A stretch of DNA of 64,000 nt, taken from assembly GCF_007004095.1 (NCBI RefSeq), contig NZ_VHJK01000001.1, forward strand, positions 1,864,501 through 1,928,500. Reading direction: 5' to 3'. The position numbers and the translations under genes are program-made. The notes beneath the pieces are model-generated. The model was given only the letters and a program-made list of their open reading frames with translations. It searched no databases and was not told the DNA's origin. The stretch's first letter is position 1; every line of letters starts with the position of its first letter. This stretch comes from Erythrobacter insulae. GTDB taxonomy: Bacteria > Pseudomonadota > Alphaproteobacteria > Sphingomonadales > Sphingomonadaceae. Positions 16,837 to 24,971 of this stretch are shown piece by piece.

Positions 16837-17700
16837 TCACCAATAATAGAACACGCTCACGACATGCGCGAGCAATGCGGCGATCAATGCGATGGTCGCC
16901 GGAATGTGGATGAACAGCCAAACTTCAAGCAGCGCACGGATGCGCAGGTGGCGGCGGATTTGAGCGAGTTGTTCGGACCGGCGGGTTAGCAGTGTGGTCA
17001 CGCGTTCTTCGGCCTCACTCCTGCTGGATGCCATGTTCTTGATCGCTTTTGCAGTGGTGCAGCCGGGATATGAACCAGTCAGGCGGCCCAAAGCGCCGCC
17101 GTAAAATACATCCTGTTCCAGCGCGGCGATGACCAGATCGGATTGCGCCCGGTCCAGCGGTTGTGCCGCGCTTTCAAGCTGGCGGTCGATGGCGGTGAGC
17201 GCGTCGATCATTTCGCCGCGCGTCAATTCTTTGCGGTTGGAGCTAAGCTCGGCGGGCAGGGTGGCATACGCCCAGACACCGTAAATGCCAGTGATGATAA
17301 CCAGCAGCATAAGCACATAGGCCAGCGTGTGGACGTTCCACCCGATCTGGAAACCGGTGTGCAGCGTACCGATCACAATCAGCGACAGGCCAAGCCACAC
17401 ATGCGCGCTGGTCCAGTTTTTCAGGCTCCAGTGCCCCGTCGTTATCTTGCGTTTGCGAACACCCAGCAATGACAGCCACAGGATCAGGAGCAGACCGATC
17501 GTGCCAAGCGTATACCCATACCAACTGCCGCCATTGGGACGGGGCTCCTGATCGATCAGCGCATACCCGGCACCCGTAACGATGCAGAGCACCACAGCAA
17601 TTTTCAGCCAGCGCCAGTTGCGATGTTTCAGAAAACTGACGTGGTCGGCATCACGCCGCTTTTCGTCCTGCTGAAATTTGCTTTGCGGTGCGCTGGCCAT
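16837..17700 (-). CDS. Cytochrome b-like integral membrane protein
   Basis: A 287-residue membrane protein with about five to six hydrophobic helices: 'WLKIAVVLCIVTGAGYALI', 'YTLGTIGLLLILWLSLLGV', 'HVWLGLSLIVIGTLHTGF', 'VHTLAYVLMLLVIITGIYGVW' and, near the C-terminus, 'VWLFIHIPATIALIAALLAHVVSVFYYW'. Histidines sit in pairs within helices (H in HVWLGL, TLHTGF, NVHTLAY, FIHIPAT, LLAHVVS), the arrangement expected for b-haem ligation in a four-helix core. A soluble segment of about 100 residues lies between the last two helices. I do not recognise a named family. The ATG at 17700 overlaps the stop of the upstream fusion protein (GTGATG region), so the two are translationally coupled. Inferred role: passing electrons across the inner membrane between the cytoplasmic Fe-S/flavin protein and the FHA-decaheme. 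Confidence 0.75.
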   Translation of the reverse strand: MASAPQSKFQQDEKRRDADHVSFLKHRNWRWLKIAVVLCIVTGAGYALIDQEPRPNGGSWYGYTLGTIGLLLILWLSLLGVRKRKITTGHWSLKNWTSAHVWLGLSLIVIGTLHTGFQIGWNVHTLAYVLMLLVIITGIYGVWAYATLPAELSSNRKELTRGEMIDALTAIDRQLESAAQPLDRAQSDLVIAALEQDVFYGGALGRLTGSYPGCTTAKAIKNMASSRSEAEERVTTLLTRRSEQLAQIRRHLRIRALLEVWLFIHIPATIALIAALLAHVVSVFYYW

Positions 17701-20144
17701 CACTCAACATCCTCGGTGATCTTGGTGAAGGTCAGGAATTTGTCAGGTGACACACGGATCGCGGCACCTGTGGGGCATGCGCGGACACAGGCGGGACCGC
17801 CTTTGATACCCGCGCACATATCGCATTTGATCGCCTGCTTGGGTTGCTCTGGATCGCCATTCGTCTTGCGCCATTTGGCGGAAGCCTCGCCGGGGCCGGG
17901 GCCGCTGCCAAAAAACAGCCATTGCAGCAGTGAAGGTTTCTTCGGCGGCTTTGGATCCATCCGGATCACACCGTACGGGCAGTTGCGCTGGCAATTGCCG
18001 CAGCCGATGCAGGTTTCATCAATGAAAACTTCGCCATCGGGTCCGCGCTTGATCGCATTGGGCGGACAATCGGCCATACAATGCGGATGCTCGCAGTGGC
18101 GGCATGACGTCGGTACATGCAGGTGCGCGTAAGTCTTGCCCGCTTCCCGGTCGAGCCGCGAAAGACCTTCATGCGCGTCTGCACAGGCATTCTCGCAATT
18201 GTCGCAGCCGATGCAGAGTTTCTCATCAATCAGCAACACGTCGGTCGCTTCGCCAAGACCCTGATCCACGAGGAAGGATGCAGTTTCGGAATACATATCG
18301 ACAGCGCCGTCAAAATCATCCTTGCGGCTCTCGATAAAGGCGTTGATTTCACGGCGATTGGCCATGTCGGTCATGGCCTGTTCGCGGACCCGCGGATTGC
18401 GCTCCATCAGTTCCATAAACCCTTCGCCCGGCAGACGAATGACCTCGGATTTGATGGCAGCCTTTACCGTGGCGCTACGCAAGGAACCGTCGATCACAGC
18501 CATCTCTCCGACATAACTGCCAGCAGGAAGGTAGGAGAGGAAAACCGGTCGCCCGCCAATCGCTTTTTCGACGATCATCGAACCGCGGCGGATGATGAAG
18601 ATATCTTTGTCGTCCGCGCCTTCTTCGATGATTACCTGCCCTGCGCGAATGGCCATTACCTCGGCGCTCTCAACCAATGGCGCGACGTCTTCCTTGGTCA
18701 GGCCGGATCCGAACATTTGCAGCAATTGCCGCTCGACAGAGATCCGGTTAACAGCCCGCGCCGCACCCGGCGACGTGGCGATCAGTTTCAATGCAGCAGT
18801 GCGGGATAGTTCGATTGCAACCACTGGTTCGGCCGCCCGAATGGTCGCGCCGCGCCGCCTGCCCGAAATCAGGCCGACCTCACCAAAAATTGATCCCTGC
18901 TCGATGGGAACCGTGATTGATGGGTCGTCAGGATTGACCTCAACCGCAACCGCGCCTTCGGCGATGGCGAACATCGATGATCCCGGCGCATTGCGCGTGA
19001 ACACCACATCGCCCGCTTCATAGGCGTGGACAGTGCTGTCGAGCATCAGCTCGCGCAATTGCAGCGTCGATAACTCTTCCAGGATCGAGACATTGTCGCC
19101 AAAAACACCAAGCCAATATTCAACATCGTGATTACCGGGCAGCGCGGCGAATTTCTCTGCCAATATCGGTTCATCAGCGGGTTTGAGCTCCTCGTTTCCG
19201 TTCAGAAACTCGATGACGTCATAACCCTGGTTCATGCAGTGCTTGATCAAAGGGTATCCCGCCAGCGCCCCGATTACATGAATACCGGGCTTGGTCGTTT
19301 CGAATGCAGGCGTCAGCTTGGGAAAGGCGCTGCGTTCCTCGCTCGTGAACTCGATCCCCATTGCCTCGACAAATCCGCGCGGCGGCTGTGAGCCGGTGCG
19401 TGCGATGATACGGTTGCAGGCAATGGTTTCCTGACCGTCGCGTGTTTCCAGCACCATTTTGCCGTCTGCGACTTCGGCCGGGGTGGTTTCGCGGCGCACG
19501 CTGATGCGTCCGTCCTGCTCGGCTTCTTCCAGCAATGCGACATTGGCGGCCTTTGCACGGGCAAAGCTATCGCCGCGATTGAGGATCGTTACAACGTTGC
19601 GCTGCGCATCGTCTGCCGCCAGACCAAGCGCGTTTTCAATGCCAGCATCACCCGATCCGACGACGGTGATATGTTCATCGAAATATTCGCCGGGGTCATC
19701 CAGCTGATACTGGATCATCGGCGAATCCGCGCCAGGGCAGCGGAGCATGTTGGGATTGCCCTGTGTGCCGATCGACAACACTATTGTTTCTGCGCGCACG
19801 GTCTCGCCGTTTTTCAATGTGATCGCAAAATCGCCCTTCTCGCCTTCGACTTTGGCGACTTCGGCATTCATCATGACATTTACATTTTGCGCAGCGGCCT
19901 GTTCATCCCAGATGCCGAGGATGGTCTCTCGTTTACCCGCATCAAATTCGAAATCACTGCGCAACACCAGATTGGACGGCGTCGCCATGACGTGTTTGCC
20001 CTTCTGGTATTTGTAGATCGTATCAGAAAGGTGGTCTGTTTTTTCTAACAGGACGTGGCTCATGCCCAGCGCCGCAGCGTGCGCGGCAGCGCTCAATCCG
20101 GCCGGGCCGGAACCAACAATGGCGACTTTGTACAAGTCCGACAA
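17700..20144 (-). CDS. Four-part fusion: flavin oxidoreductase, two cyclic-nucleotide-binding domains, 16-Cys ferredoxin
   Basis: An 814-residue cytoplasmic protein. Residues 1-310: thioredoxin-reductase-like FAD/NAD(P) domains (GSGPAG at 11-16, second nucleotide site VGSGDAGIENA at 162-172). Residues about 360-465 and 480-595: two cNMP-binding domains, each with an intact phosphate cassette (FGEVGLISGRRRGATI at 420-435; VGEMAVIDGSLRSATV at 545-560) keeping the Glu and Arg that hold the cyclic phosphate. Residues 640-800: DmsB/NrfC-like ferredoxin with four cysteine quartets (C644/647/650/654, C681/684/689/693, C712/715/718/722, C774/777/786/790). No CXXC of classical thioredoxin reductase is seen. 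TTG start, supported by GGGGGGAGGG seven bases upstream. First gene of the minus-strand electron-transfer run; predicted to move electrons between NAD(P)H and the cytochrome b under cyclic-nucleotide control. Confidence 0.88.
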   Translation of the reverse strand: MSDLYKVAIVGSGPAGLSAAAHAAALGMSHVLLEKTDHLSDTIYKYQKGKHVMATPSNLVLRSDFEFDAGKRETILGIWDEQAAAQNVNVMMNAEVAKVEGEKGDFAITLKNGETVRAETIVLSIGTQGNPNMLRCPGADSPMIQYQLDDPGEYFDEHITVVGSGDAGIENALGLAADDAQRNVVTILNRGDSFARAKAANVALLEEAEQDGRISVRRETTPAEVADGKMVLETRDGQETIACNRIIARTGSQPPRGFVEAMGIEFTSEERSAFPKLTPAFETTKPGIHVIGALAGYPLIKHCMNQGYDVIEFLNGNEELKPADEPILAEKFAALPGNHDVEYWLGVFGDNVSILEELSTLQLRELMLDSTVHAYEAGDVVFTRNAPGSSMFAIAEGAVAVEVNPDDPSITVPIEQGSIFGEVGLISGRRRGATIRAAEPVVAIELSRTAALKLIATSPGAARAVNRISVERQLLQMFGSGLTKEDVAPLVESAEVMAIRAGQVIIEEGADDKDIFIIRRGSMIVEKAIGGRPVFLSYLPAGSYVGEMAVIDGSLRSATVKAAIKSEVIRLPGEGFMELMERNPRVREQAMTDMANRREINAFIESRKDDFDGAVDMYSETASFLVDQGLGEATDVLLIDEKLCIGCDNCENACADAHEGLSRLDREAGKTYAHLHVPTSCRHCEHPHCMADCPPNAIKRGPDGEVFIDETCIGCGNCQRNCPYGVIRMDPKPPKKPSLLQWLFFGSGPGPGEASAKWRKTNGDPEQPKQAIKCDMCAGIKGGPACVRACPTGAAIRVSPDKFLTFTKITEDVE

Positions 20145-20272
20145 TCTACCCTCCCCCCTATGGATAGATTTATACCCTCCATCACCATACGGATGTCAGG
20201 CAAAGATGCCAGAGGCAATTGCTCCTTTGTCGACGCAATGATACCTGACAAAGCATTGGATCAGGGGCAATT
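20145..20272. promoter_or_regulatory. Divergent promoter region between the flavin/Fe-S fusion and the CcmI-like gene
   Basis: A 128-base gap between two divergent starts. Ribosome binding sites are clear on both sides (GGGGGGAGGG before the TTG at 20144; cagggg before the ATG at 20273). Promoter elements cannot be called with confidence. Confidence 0.35.
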
Positions 20273-21214
20273 ATGACAGATGATATTCGAGCGGCTGAAT
20301 CAGGCGGCGGATCAAAGGCTGGTTGGGTGCTGTTGGCAGCGGCGGCGCTGCTGGCGGCTGCATCGGTTGCATACAATGTGCTGGACGCAGACGGCGGCGA
20401 AGGGGCGGTATCCGAACAGGCCGGTACCGAGCCGACACTAGCGGAGCTGCGCCAGCTTGCCGAAGCATCCAGCGATGATGCCGGTCCATGGGGCGATCTT
20501 GCCTATGCGCATTTCGAGCAAGGCGAATTTGCCGAGGCTGCGACTGCATATGAGCGCGCAGTAGAGATCGATGATAAAGCGGCTGTATTGTGGTCTGCGC
20601 TGGGAGAGGCGCGGGTCATGGCCAACGATTCAAGCGCGGCGGATGCTGATCCGCTGCCAGCCGATGCACTGGCGGCGTTCAAGAAAGCGATTGCGCTGGA
20701 TGCGACCGATCCGAGAGCGCGGTATTTCCTGGCGGTGAAGAAAGATGTCGATGGGGACCATGCCGGAGCGATTGCAGCGTGGCTCGACCTGCTTTCCGAC
20801 ACGCCGCCAGGTGCCCCGTGGGAGGAAAATCTTGTCGCAACAATTCAACAGGTCGGGGCGATCAACGAACTGAATGTGGAACAGCGGCTATCGGCGGTAA
20901 TGGATGGCAGGATGCCAGCCACCGCTGCTCCTGCCGCGCCGGGGCTGCGCGGGCCAAGCGAGGCGGAACTCGCGGCGGCAGGCGCGATTCCTCCGGGCGA
21001 ACAACGGACCATGGCCGAAGGGATGGTCGCTCAACTCGAAGCGCGGCTCCAGTCCGAACCACAGAACCCTGATGGCTGGGTCATGCTCATGCGCAGCCGG
21101 ATGACTCTGGGTGAGCCGGGTAAGGCGAAAGCGGCTCTCAGCGCAGCAGTCGCAGCCAATCCCGATCAGGCCGAAGAATTGCAACGTCAGGCGCAAATGC
21201 TCGGCATCCAATAG
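20273..21214 (+). CDS. CcmI/CycH-like TPR protein of cytochrome c maturation
   Basis: A 313-residue protein with one N-terminal membrane helix (about residues 17-37, GWVLLAAAALLAAASVAYNVL). TPR repeats follow ('PWGDLAYAHFEQGEFAEAATAYERAVEID', 'ALAAFKKAIALDATDPRARYFLA'). The C-terminus 'MAEGMVAQLEARLQSEPQNPDGWVMLMRSRMTLGEPGKAKAAL' is very like that of CcmI, where the periplasmic TPR domain holds apocytochrome c for haem ligation. No other ccm gene is present, so it is a stand-alone copy. It sits beside genes that together demand 25 haem attachments, and its start is divergent from the flavin/Fe-S fusion. It ends in a strong bidirectional terminator shared with gdhA. General CcmI function is known for the family; a dedicated role for these cytochromes is inference. 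Confidence 0.75.
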   Translation: MTDDIRAAESGGGSKAGWVLLAAAALLAAASVAYNVLDADGGEGAVSEQAGTEPTLAELRQLAEASSDDAGPWGDLAYAHFEQGEFAEAATAYERAVEIDDKAAVLWSALGEARVMANDSSAADADPLPADALAAFKKAIALDATDPRARYFLAVKKDVDGDHAGAIAAWLDLLSDTPPGAPWEENLVATIQQVGAINELNVEQRLSAVMDGRMPATAAPAAPGLRGPSEAELAAAGAIPPGEQRTMAEGMVAQLEARLQSEPQNPDGWVMLMRSRMTLGEPGKAKAALSAAVAANPDQAEELQRQAQMLGIQ

Positions 21215-21238
21215 GCCCGGAATTCAATCGACAAAGAA

Positions 21239-21282
21239 AAAGGGAGCGTTCCATGCCCTTCTATGCCCGGAACGCTCCCTTT
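21239..21282. terminator. Bidirectional rho-independent terminator between the CcmI-like gene and gdhA
   Basis: Perfect 14-base inverted repeat: AAAGGGAGCGTTCC (21239-21252) pairs with GGAACGCTCCCTTT (21269-21282), loop of 16 bases. A-run and T-run flanks serve both converging genes. Confidence 0.9.
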
Positions 21283-21303
21283 GTTTGATTTGCCGCGGCT
21301 TTA

Positions 21304-22659
21304 TCAGACCACGCCGAATGCCAGCATCGCATCTGCAACCTTTTTAAAGCCTGCGATGTTTGCGCCTTTGACATAGTCGACATAGCCTTCGCCATTGTCG
21401 CCGTATTCCACGCATTTCTCGTGGATGCCTTCCATCAGATCGGTAAGCATGTCGCCAAGCCGTTCCTGATTCCAAGAGATGCGTTCGGAATTCTGGCTCA
21501 TTTCCAGACCTGACACGGCCACGCCGCCTGCATTTGCGGCCTTGCCCGGACCATACAGGATTTTGGCATCGTGGAAGACTTTCACACCTTCCAAAGTGGT
21601 GGGCATGTTTGCGCCTTCGGAAACACCGATACAGCCATTGCTAACCAGCGATTTCGCTTCGTCTTCGTTCAGCTCGTTTTGGGTCGCGCAAGGCAGTGCA
21701 AGGTCGCACGGTACATCCCAAGGGCGCTTTCCTTCGTGAAATGTTGCATCGGTAAAGTGATCGGCATATTCGCTGATCCGGCCACGTTTCACATTTTTCA
21801 GATGCTTGACCCAATCGATCTTTTCCTGATCGATCCCGTCAGGATCATGGATAAAACCGCCGGAATCCGAAAGAGTCAGAACTTTTCCGCCAAGCTGCGT
21901 GATCTTTTCTGCCGCGTGCGTCGCGACATTACCAGAGCCTGATATGACGGCGGTTTTGCCTTCGATACCGTCGCCTTTGTGCTTCAGCATGTTCTGCATG
22001 AAATACACCGCACCATAGCCGGTGGCTTCGGGGCGCATCTGGCTTCCGCCGAATTCGATTGCCTTGCCGGTCAAGACGCCTTCCCAGCGATTGGTTATGC
22101 GTTTGTATTGACCAAACATATAGCCAATCTCGCGCCCGCCAACGCCAATGTCGCCTGCCGGAACATCGGTGTCCGGGCCAATGTGACGGTACAGCTCAGT
22201 CATAAACGCCTGACAGAAGCGCATCACTTCGGCATCACTTTTGCCGCGCGGGTTGAAGTTCGACCCGCCTTTGCCTCCGCCCATTGGCAAGCCGGTGAGC
22301 GAGTTTTTGAATGTCTGCTCGAATGCGAGGAATTTCAGAACGCTCTCGGTCACGCTCGGGTGGAACCGGATGCCGCCCTTGTAAGGGCCGATGGCGTTAT
22401 TGTTTTGAACCCGCCAGCCGCGCTGGACCCGGATATTGTGATTGTCATCTTCCCAACAAACACGGAATGACACGACACGGTCAGGCTCAGCAATGCGGCG
22501 CAGGATCTGCGCCTCATGATATTCGACTTTGTCTTCCATGAATTCGAAGATGTCTTGCGCCACCTCCTGAACTGCCTGGATGAATTCTGTCTGTCCTGGA
22601 TTGCGTTTTTTCACGCCCTTCATGAACTGATCTAGATCAACGTGATCGGAAACGGCCAA
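21304..22659 (-). CDS. gdhA: Glutamate dehydrogenase, NADP-specific type
   Basis: A 451-residue enzyme interconverting glutamate and 2-oxoglutarate plus ammonia, full length for the hexameric GdhA family. Visible motifs: 'GPYKGGIRFHPSV', the catalytic-lysine region 'GLPMGGGKGGSNFNPRGKSD', 'VPAGDIGVGGREIGYMFGQYKR', the nucleotide fold 'SGSGNVATHAAEKI' and 'GCIGVSEGANMPTT'. Cofactor preference is inferred from the family. The start is TTG at 22659, the only codon that fits the family N-terminus, with an excellent ggggggag seven bases upstream. Monocistronic, converging on the CcmI-like gene at a shared terminator. Confidence 0.95.
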   Translation of the reverse strand: MAVSDHVDLDQFMKGVKKRNPGQTEFIQAVQEVAQDIFEFMEDKVEYHEAQILRRIAEPDRVVSFRVCWEDDNHNIRVQRGWRVQNNNAIGPYKGGIRFHPSVTESVLKFLAFEQTFKNSLTGLPMGGGKGGSNFNPRGKSDAEVMRFCQAFMTELYRHIGPDTDVPAGDIGVGGREIGYMFGQYKRITNRWEGVLTGKAIEFGGSQMRPEATGYGAVYFMQNMLKHKGDGIEGKTAVISGSGNVATHAAEKITQLGGKVLTLSDSGGFIHDPDGIDQEKIDWVKHLKNVKRGRISEYADHFTDATFHEGKRPWDVPCDLALPCATQNELNEDEAKSLVSNGCIGVSEGANMPTTLEGVKVFHDAKILYGPGKAANAGGVAVSGLEMSQNSERISWNQERLGDMLTDLMEGIHEKCVEYGDNGEGYVDYVKGANIAGFKKVADAMLAFGVV

Positions 22660-22901
22660 AGTGATTCTCCCCCCAAAAAAATAAAGCGTCCCGTCGTTTT
22701 CTATTTTGCACGGTCAGTATCAGCGTAAAGTCAGCCGCTTGCAAGGGCGAAGCATGAGGGTTGCAAAAGGAAACGAGCTGACTAGGCTTTAAGGCTCCTC
22801 CATCAAGCTTTGCTGTTCACAGGTCTATCATTGGCCTGATCACGCGCAGCGCCATTTCGCGCAGACTTATCTTGCGCAAACCAAACAGAGACCTGTCATT
22901 C

Positions 22902-24617
22902 ATGACCGAAAAGTCAGCAGAAGCACTTAATTCAGACGACTGGCCAATTGATCCCCCCTTGGTTGAGTTGTCGATCCAGACCCATGACCGCGGTTTCTAT
23001 GATGGTTTCAGCCGCGAGGTATCAATTCCAGCCAAGATCATTGTTTCCATGATTATCATGTGGGCGATCTTTTTTCCGGTCGCTGCGATGGATACGCTTG
23101 AGGTCGCAAACTCCACGATCATTTCGAGCTTTAGCGGCTGGTATGTCTATCTCGTTGCAGCGTTGGTCGTCGTGTGTTTGGTTCTCGCGATCCTTCCCCA
23201 AAGCGGCAGGTTGAGGATTGGTGCGCCGGATGAGAAGCCAGAATTTTCGCGCTTTTCATGGATATCCATGCTGTTTGGAGCAGGTATAGGCATTGGCATG
23301 CTCACCTATTCCACGGGCGAGCCGCTTTCACACTTTGCCAACAATCCAGACATCATTCGCGGAGCTGTAGAGGCCCGCACAGCCGAAGCGATCAGCTCTG
23401 CATATATCTGGACATTCCTGCACTGGGGGTTTGGCGCGTGGTGCACCTATGCGCTGGTCGGCCTTGCAATCGGATATGTGTCACACCGAAGAGGCCTGCC
23501 TTTGACGATCCGGTCCAGCCTTGCACCATTGTTTGGCAAATCGATGTCCGGCGTGTTTGGCCATGCGGTCGATGTTGTTGCGGTCGTCGCAACCATCCTT
23601 GGCGTGGCGGTCACCATGGGGCTGGGGGTCGAGCAATTCATTGTCGGGCTTTATCGCGTCGGCATGGGGGACTGGCTGGTTCAGGCAGATGGCACTGCGA
23701 GTACCGCTGCGATCGTAGTGGCGCTGATTGTGCTCGTCGGCGCATCGACGATCAGCGCGCTTTCAGGTGTTGGGCGGGGCATCAAATGGCTTTCCAACAT
23801 TAATATGGTGCTTTCATTCGCGCTTTTGGCGTTGTTCCTTGTTGTCGGATCTGGCCTGTACGGGCTTGAATTGTTGGGCATGGGCATCTGGGGCTATATT
23901 GTAACGCTGCCCGCCCATTCGCTGACGCTGTTCAGCGGGGGAACCGAGATGGGTGACGCGCTGGTCCAGTGGCAGCTCGACTGGTCGGTGTTTTACTGGG
24001 CTTGGTGGATCGCCTTTGCGCCGTTTGTTGGCATGTTCATTGCCCGCATTTCACGCGGTCGAACGATCCGCGAATATGTGATCGGTGTGGCGCTGGTACC
24101 GGCGTTGATGTGCTTTGTGTGGATGGCTTTGGTCGGCGGTACTGCCATTGATCTTGAGCTTAGCGGCGTCGCCCAAGGGGCCATATTCGACGCTAACATT
24201 TCTGATCAACTTTTCGCCACGCTAGCGGTGATGCTGGGCTCGGACCTGGCGTTGATCGTATCGGGGCTCGTTGTGATCTTGCTGATGACGTATCTGATTA
24301 CCTCTGCCGACAGCGCGATTTTGATCGTTAACACGATCAACGGAGCAGGCGAGGACGAGGGCGGACGGCGGTATCACATTTTGTTCTGGGGCTTTGCCTT
24401 GGCGTTCGTGGTTGGCTCAATGCTGATTCTGGGCGGGATCGATGCGATCCGGATAACCATGATCATCGGCGCTTTGCCGTTTTCTATCGTGGTGGTCGCA
24501 ATGGCGGTTTCGATCATCAAAGCGGTTGTTTATGATTTAATCCGCAATCATCACGGCGTCCCCTGCACCGCAGAAGCGTGCGAAACTTGGGACGGAAAAG
24601 TAACCCCTGCAGAATAA
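22902..24617 (+). CDS. BCCT-family betaine/carnitine/choline-type transporter
   Basis: A 571-residue protein with about twelve hydrophobic segments. Family hallmarks: 'FGAGIGIGMLTYSTGEPLSHF' (the glycine-rich sodium/substrate helix), 'WTFLHWGFGAWCTYALVGLAIGYVSHRRGLPLTIRSSLAPLFG' region, and 'VFYWAWWIAFAPFVGMFIARISRGRTIREYVIG'. BCCT carriers import compatible solutes such as glycine betaine or choline, driven by sodium or proton gradients; the substrate here is not readable. ATG 22902 is chosen over an in-frame TTG at 22872; neither has a strong ribosome binding site. It stands alone, followed by an AT-rich gap. Confidence 0.92.
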   Translation: MTEKSAEALNSDDWPIDPPLVELSIQTHDRGFYDGFSREVSIPAKIIVSMIIMWAIFFPVAAMDTLEVANSTIISSFSGWYVYLVAALVVVCLVLAILPQSGRLRIGAPDEKPEFSRFSWISMLFGAGIGIGMLTYSTGEPLSHFANNPDIIRGAVEARTAEAISSAYIWTFLHWGFGAWCTYALVGLAIGYVSHRRGLPLTIRSSLAPLFGKSMSGVFGHAVDVVAVVATILGVAVTMGLGVEQFIVGLYRVGMGDWLVQADGTASTAAIVVALIVLVGASTISALSGVGRGIKWLSNINMVLSFALLALFLVVGSGLYGLELLGMGIWGYIVTLPAHSLTLFSGGTEMGDALVQWQLDWSVFYWAWWIAFAPFVGMFIARISRGRTIREYVIGVALVPALMCFVWMALVGGTAIDLELSGVAQGAIFDANISDQLFATLAVMLGSDLALIVSGLVVILLMTYLITSADSAILIVNTINGAGEDEGGRRYHILFWGFALAFVVGSMLILGGIDAIRITMIIGALPFSIVVVAMAVSIIKAVVYDLIRNHHGVPCTAEACETWDGKVTPAE

Positions 24618-24971
24618 TTTATGTGGCATTTTCATTTTTATAAATAAAAAATGATGCTTACTTGCCACTATTTGAATTTCGAAGTTACGCGGCAAAATAT
24701 TGATAAAGTAAAAGTTTAACAAAACTTGCAAACGTTGAGAAATGCGATGCTAAGACTTTAAAAATACTTCATCTGATGCCTGTGTTGTTATTTTACAACA
24801 AGATTGCCTTTGCGTGCCAAATCTTACCGTGCAGCTGTAGCCACCAATGTATCGGCTTGTTAATGGGAACGCAATCGAACGCGATGCTTTCTATCTGCTG
24901 TTCGTTTCTTGGGTAACGCCGTTGCAGTTCCGCAGCGCGACCTATCTCAAAGCTCAAAAGGGGCATAATAA
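24618..24971. promoter_or_regulatory. AT-rich 354-base intergenic region before the TonB receptor
   Basis: No gene is visible. The first 150 bases are strikingly AT-rich compared with the surroundings and hold a weak inverted repeat, CATTTTTA/TAAAAAATG (24633-24653), which may end the BCCT transcript. A second small hairpin, TTGTT/AACAA, lies near 24785-24801. The promoter of the TonB receptor gene must be here, but no boxes are certain. aaaagggg precedes the ATG at 24972. Confidence 0.4.
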
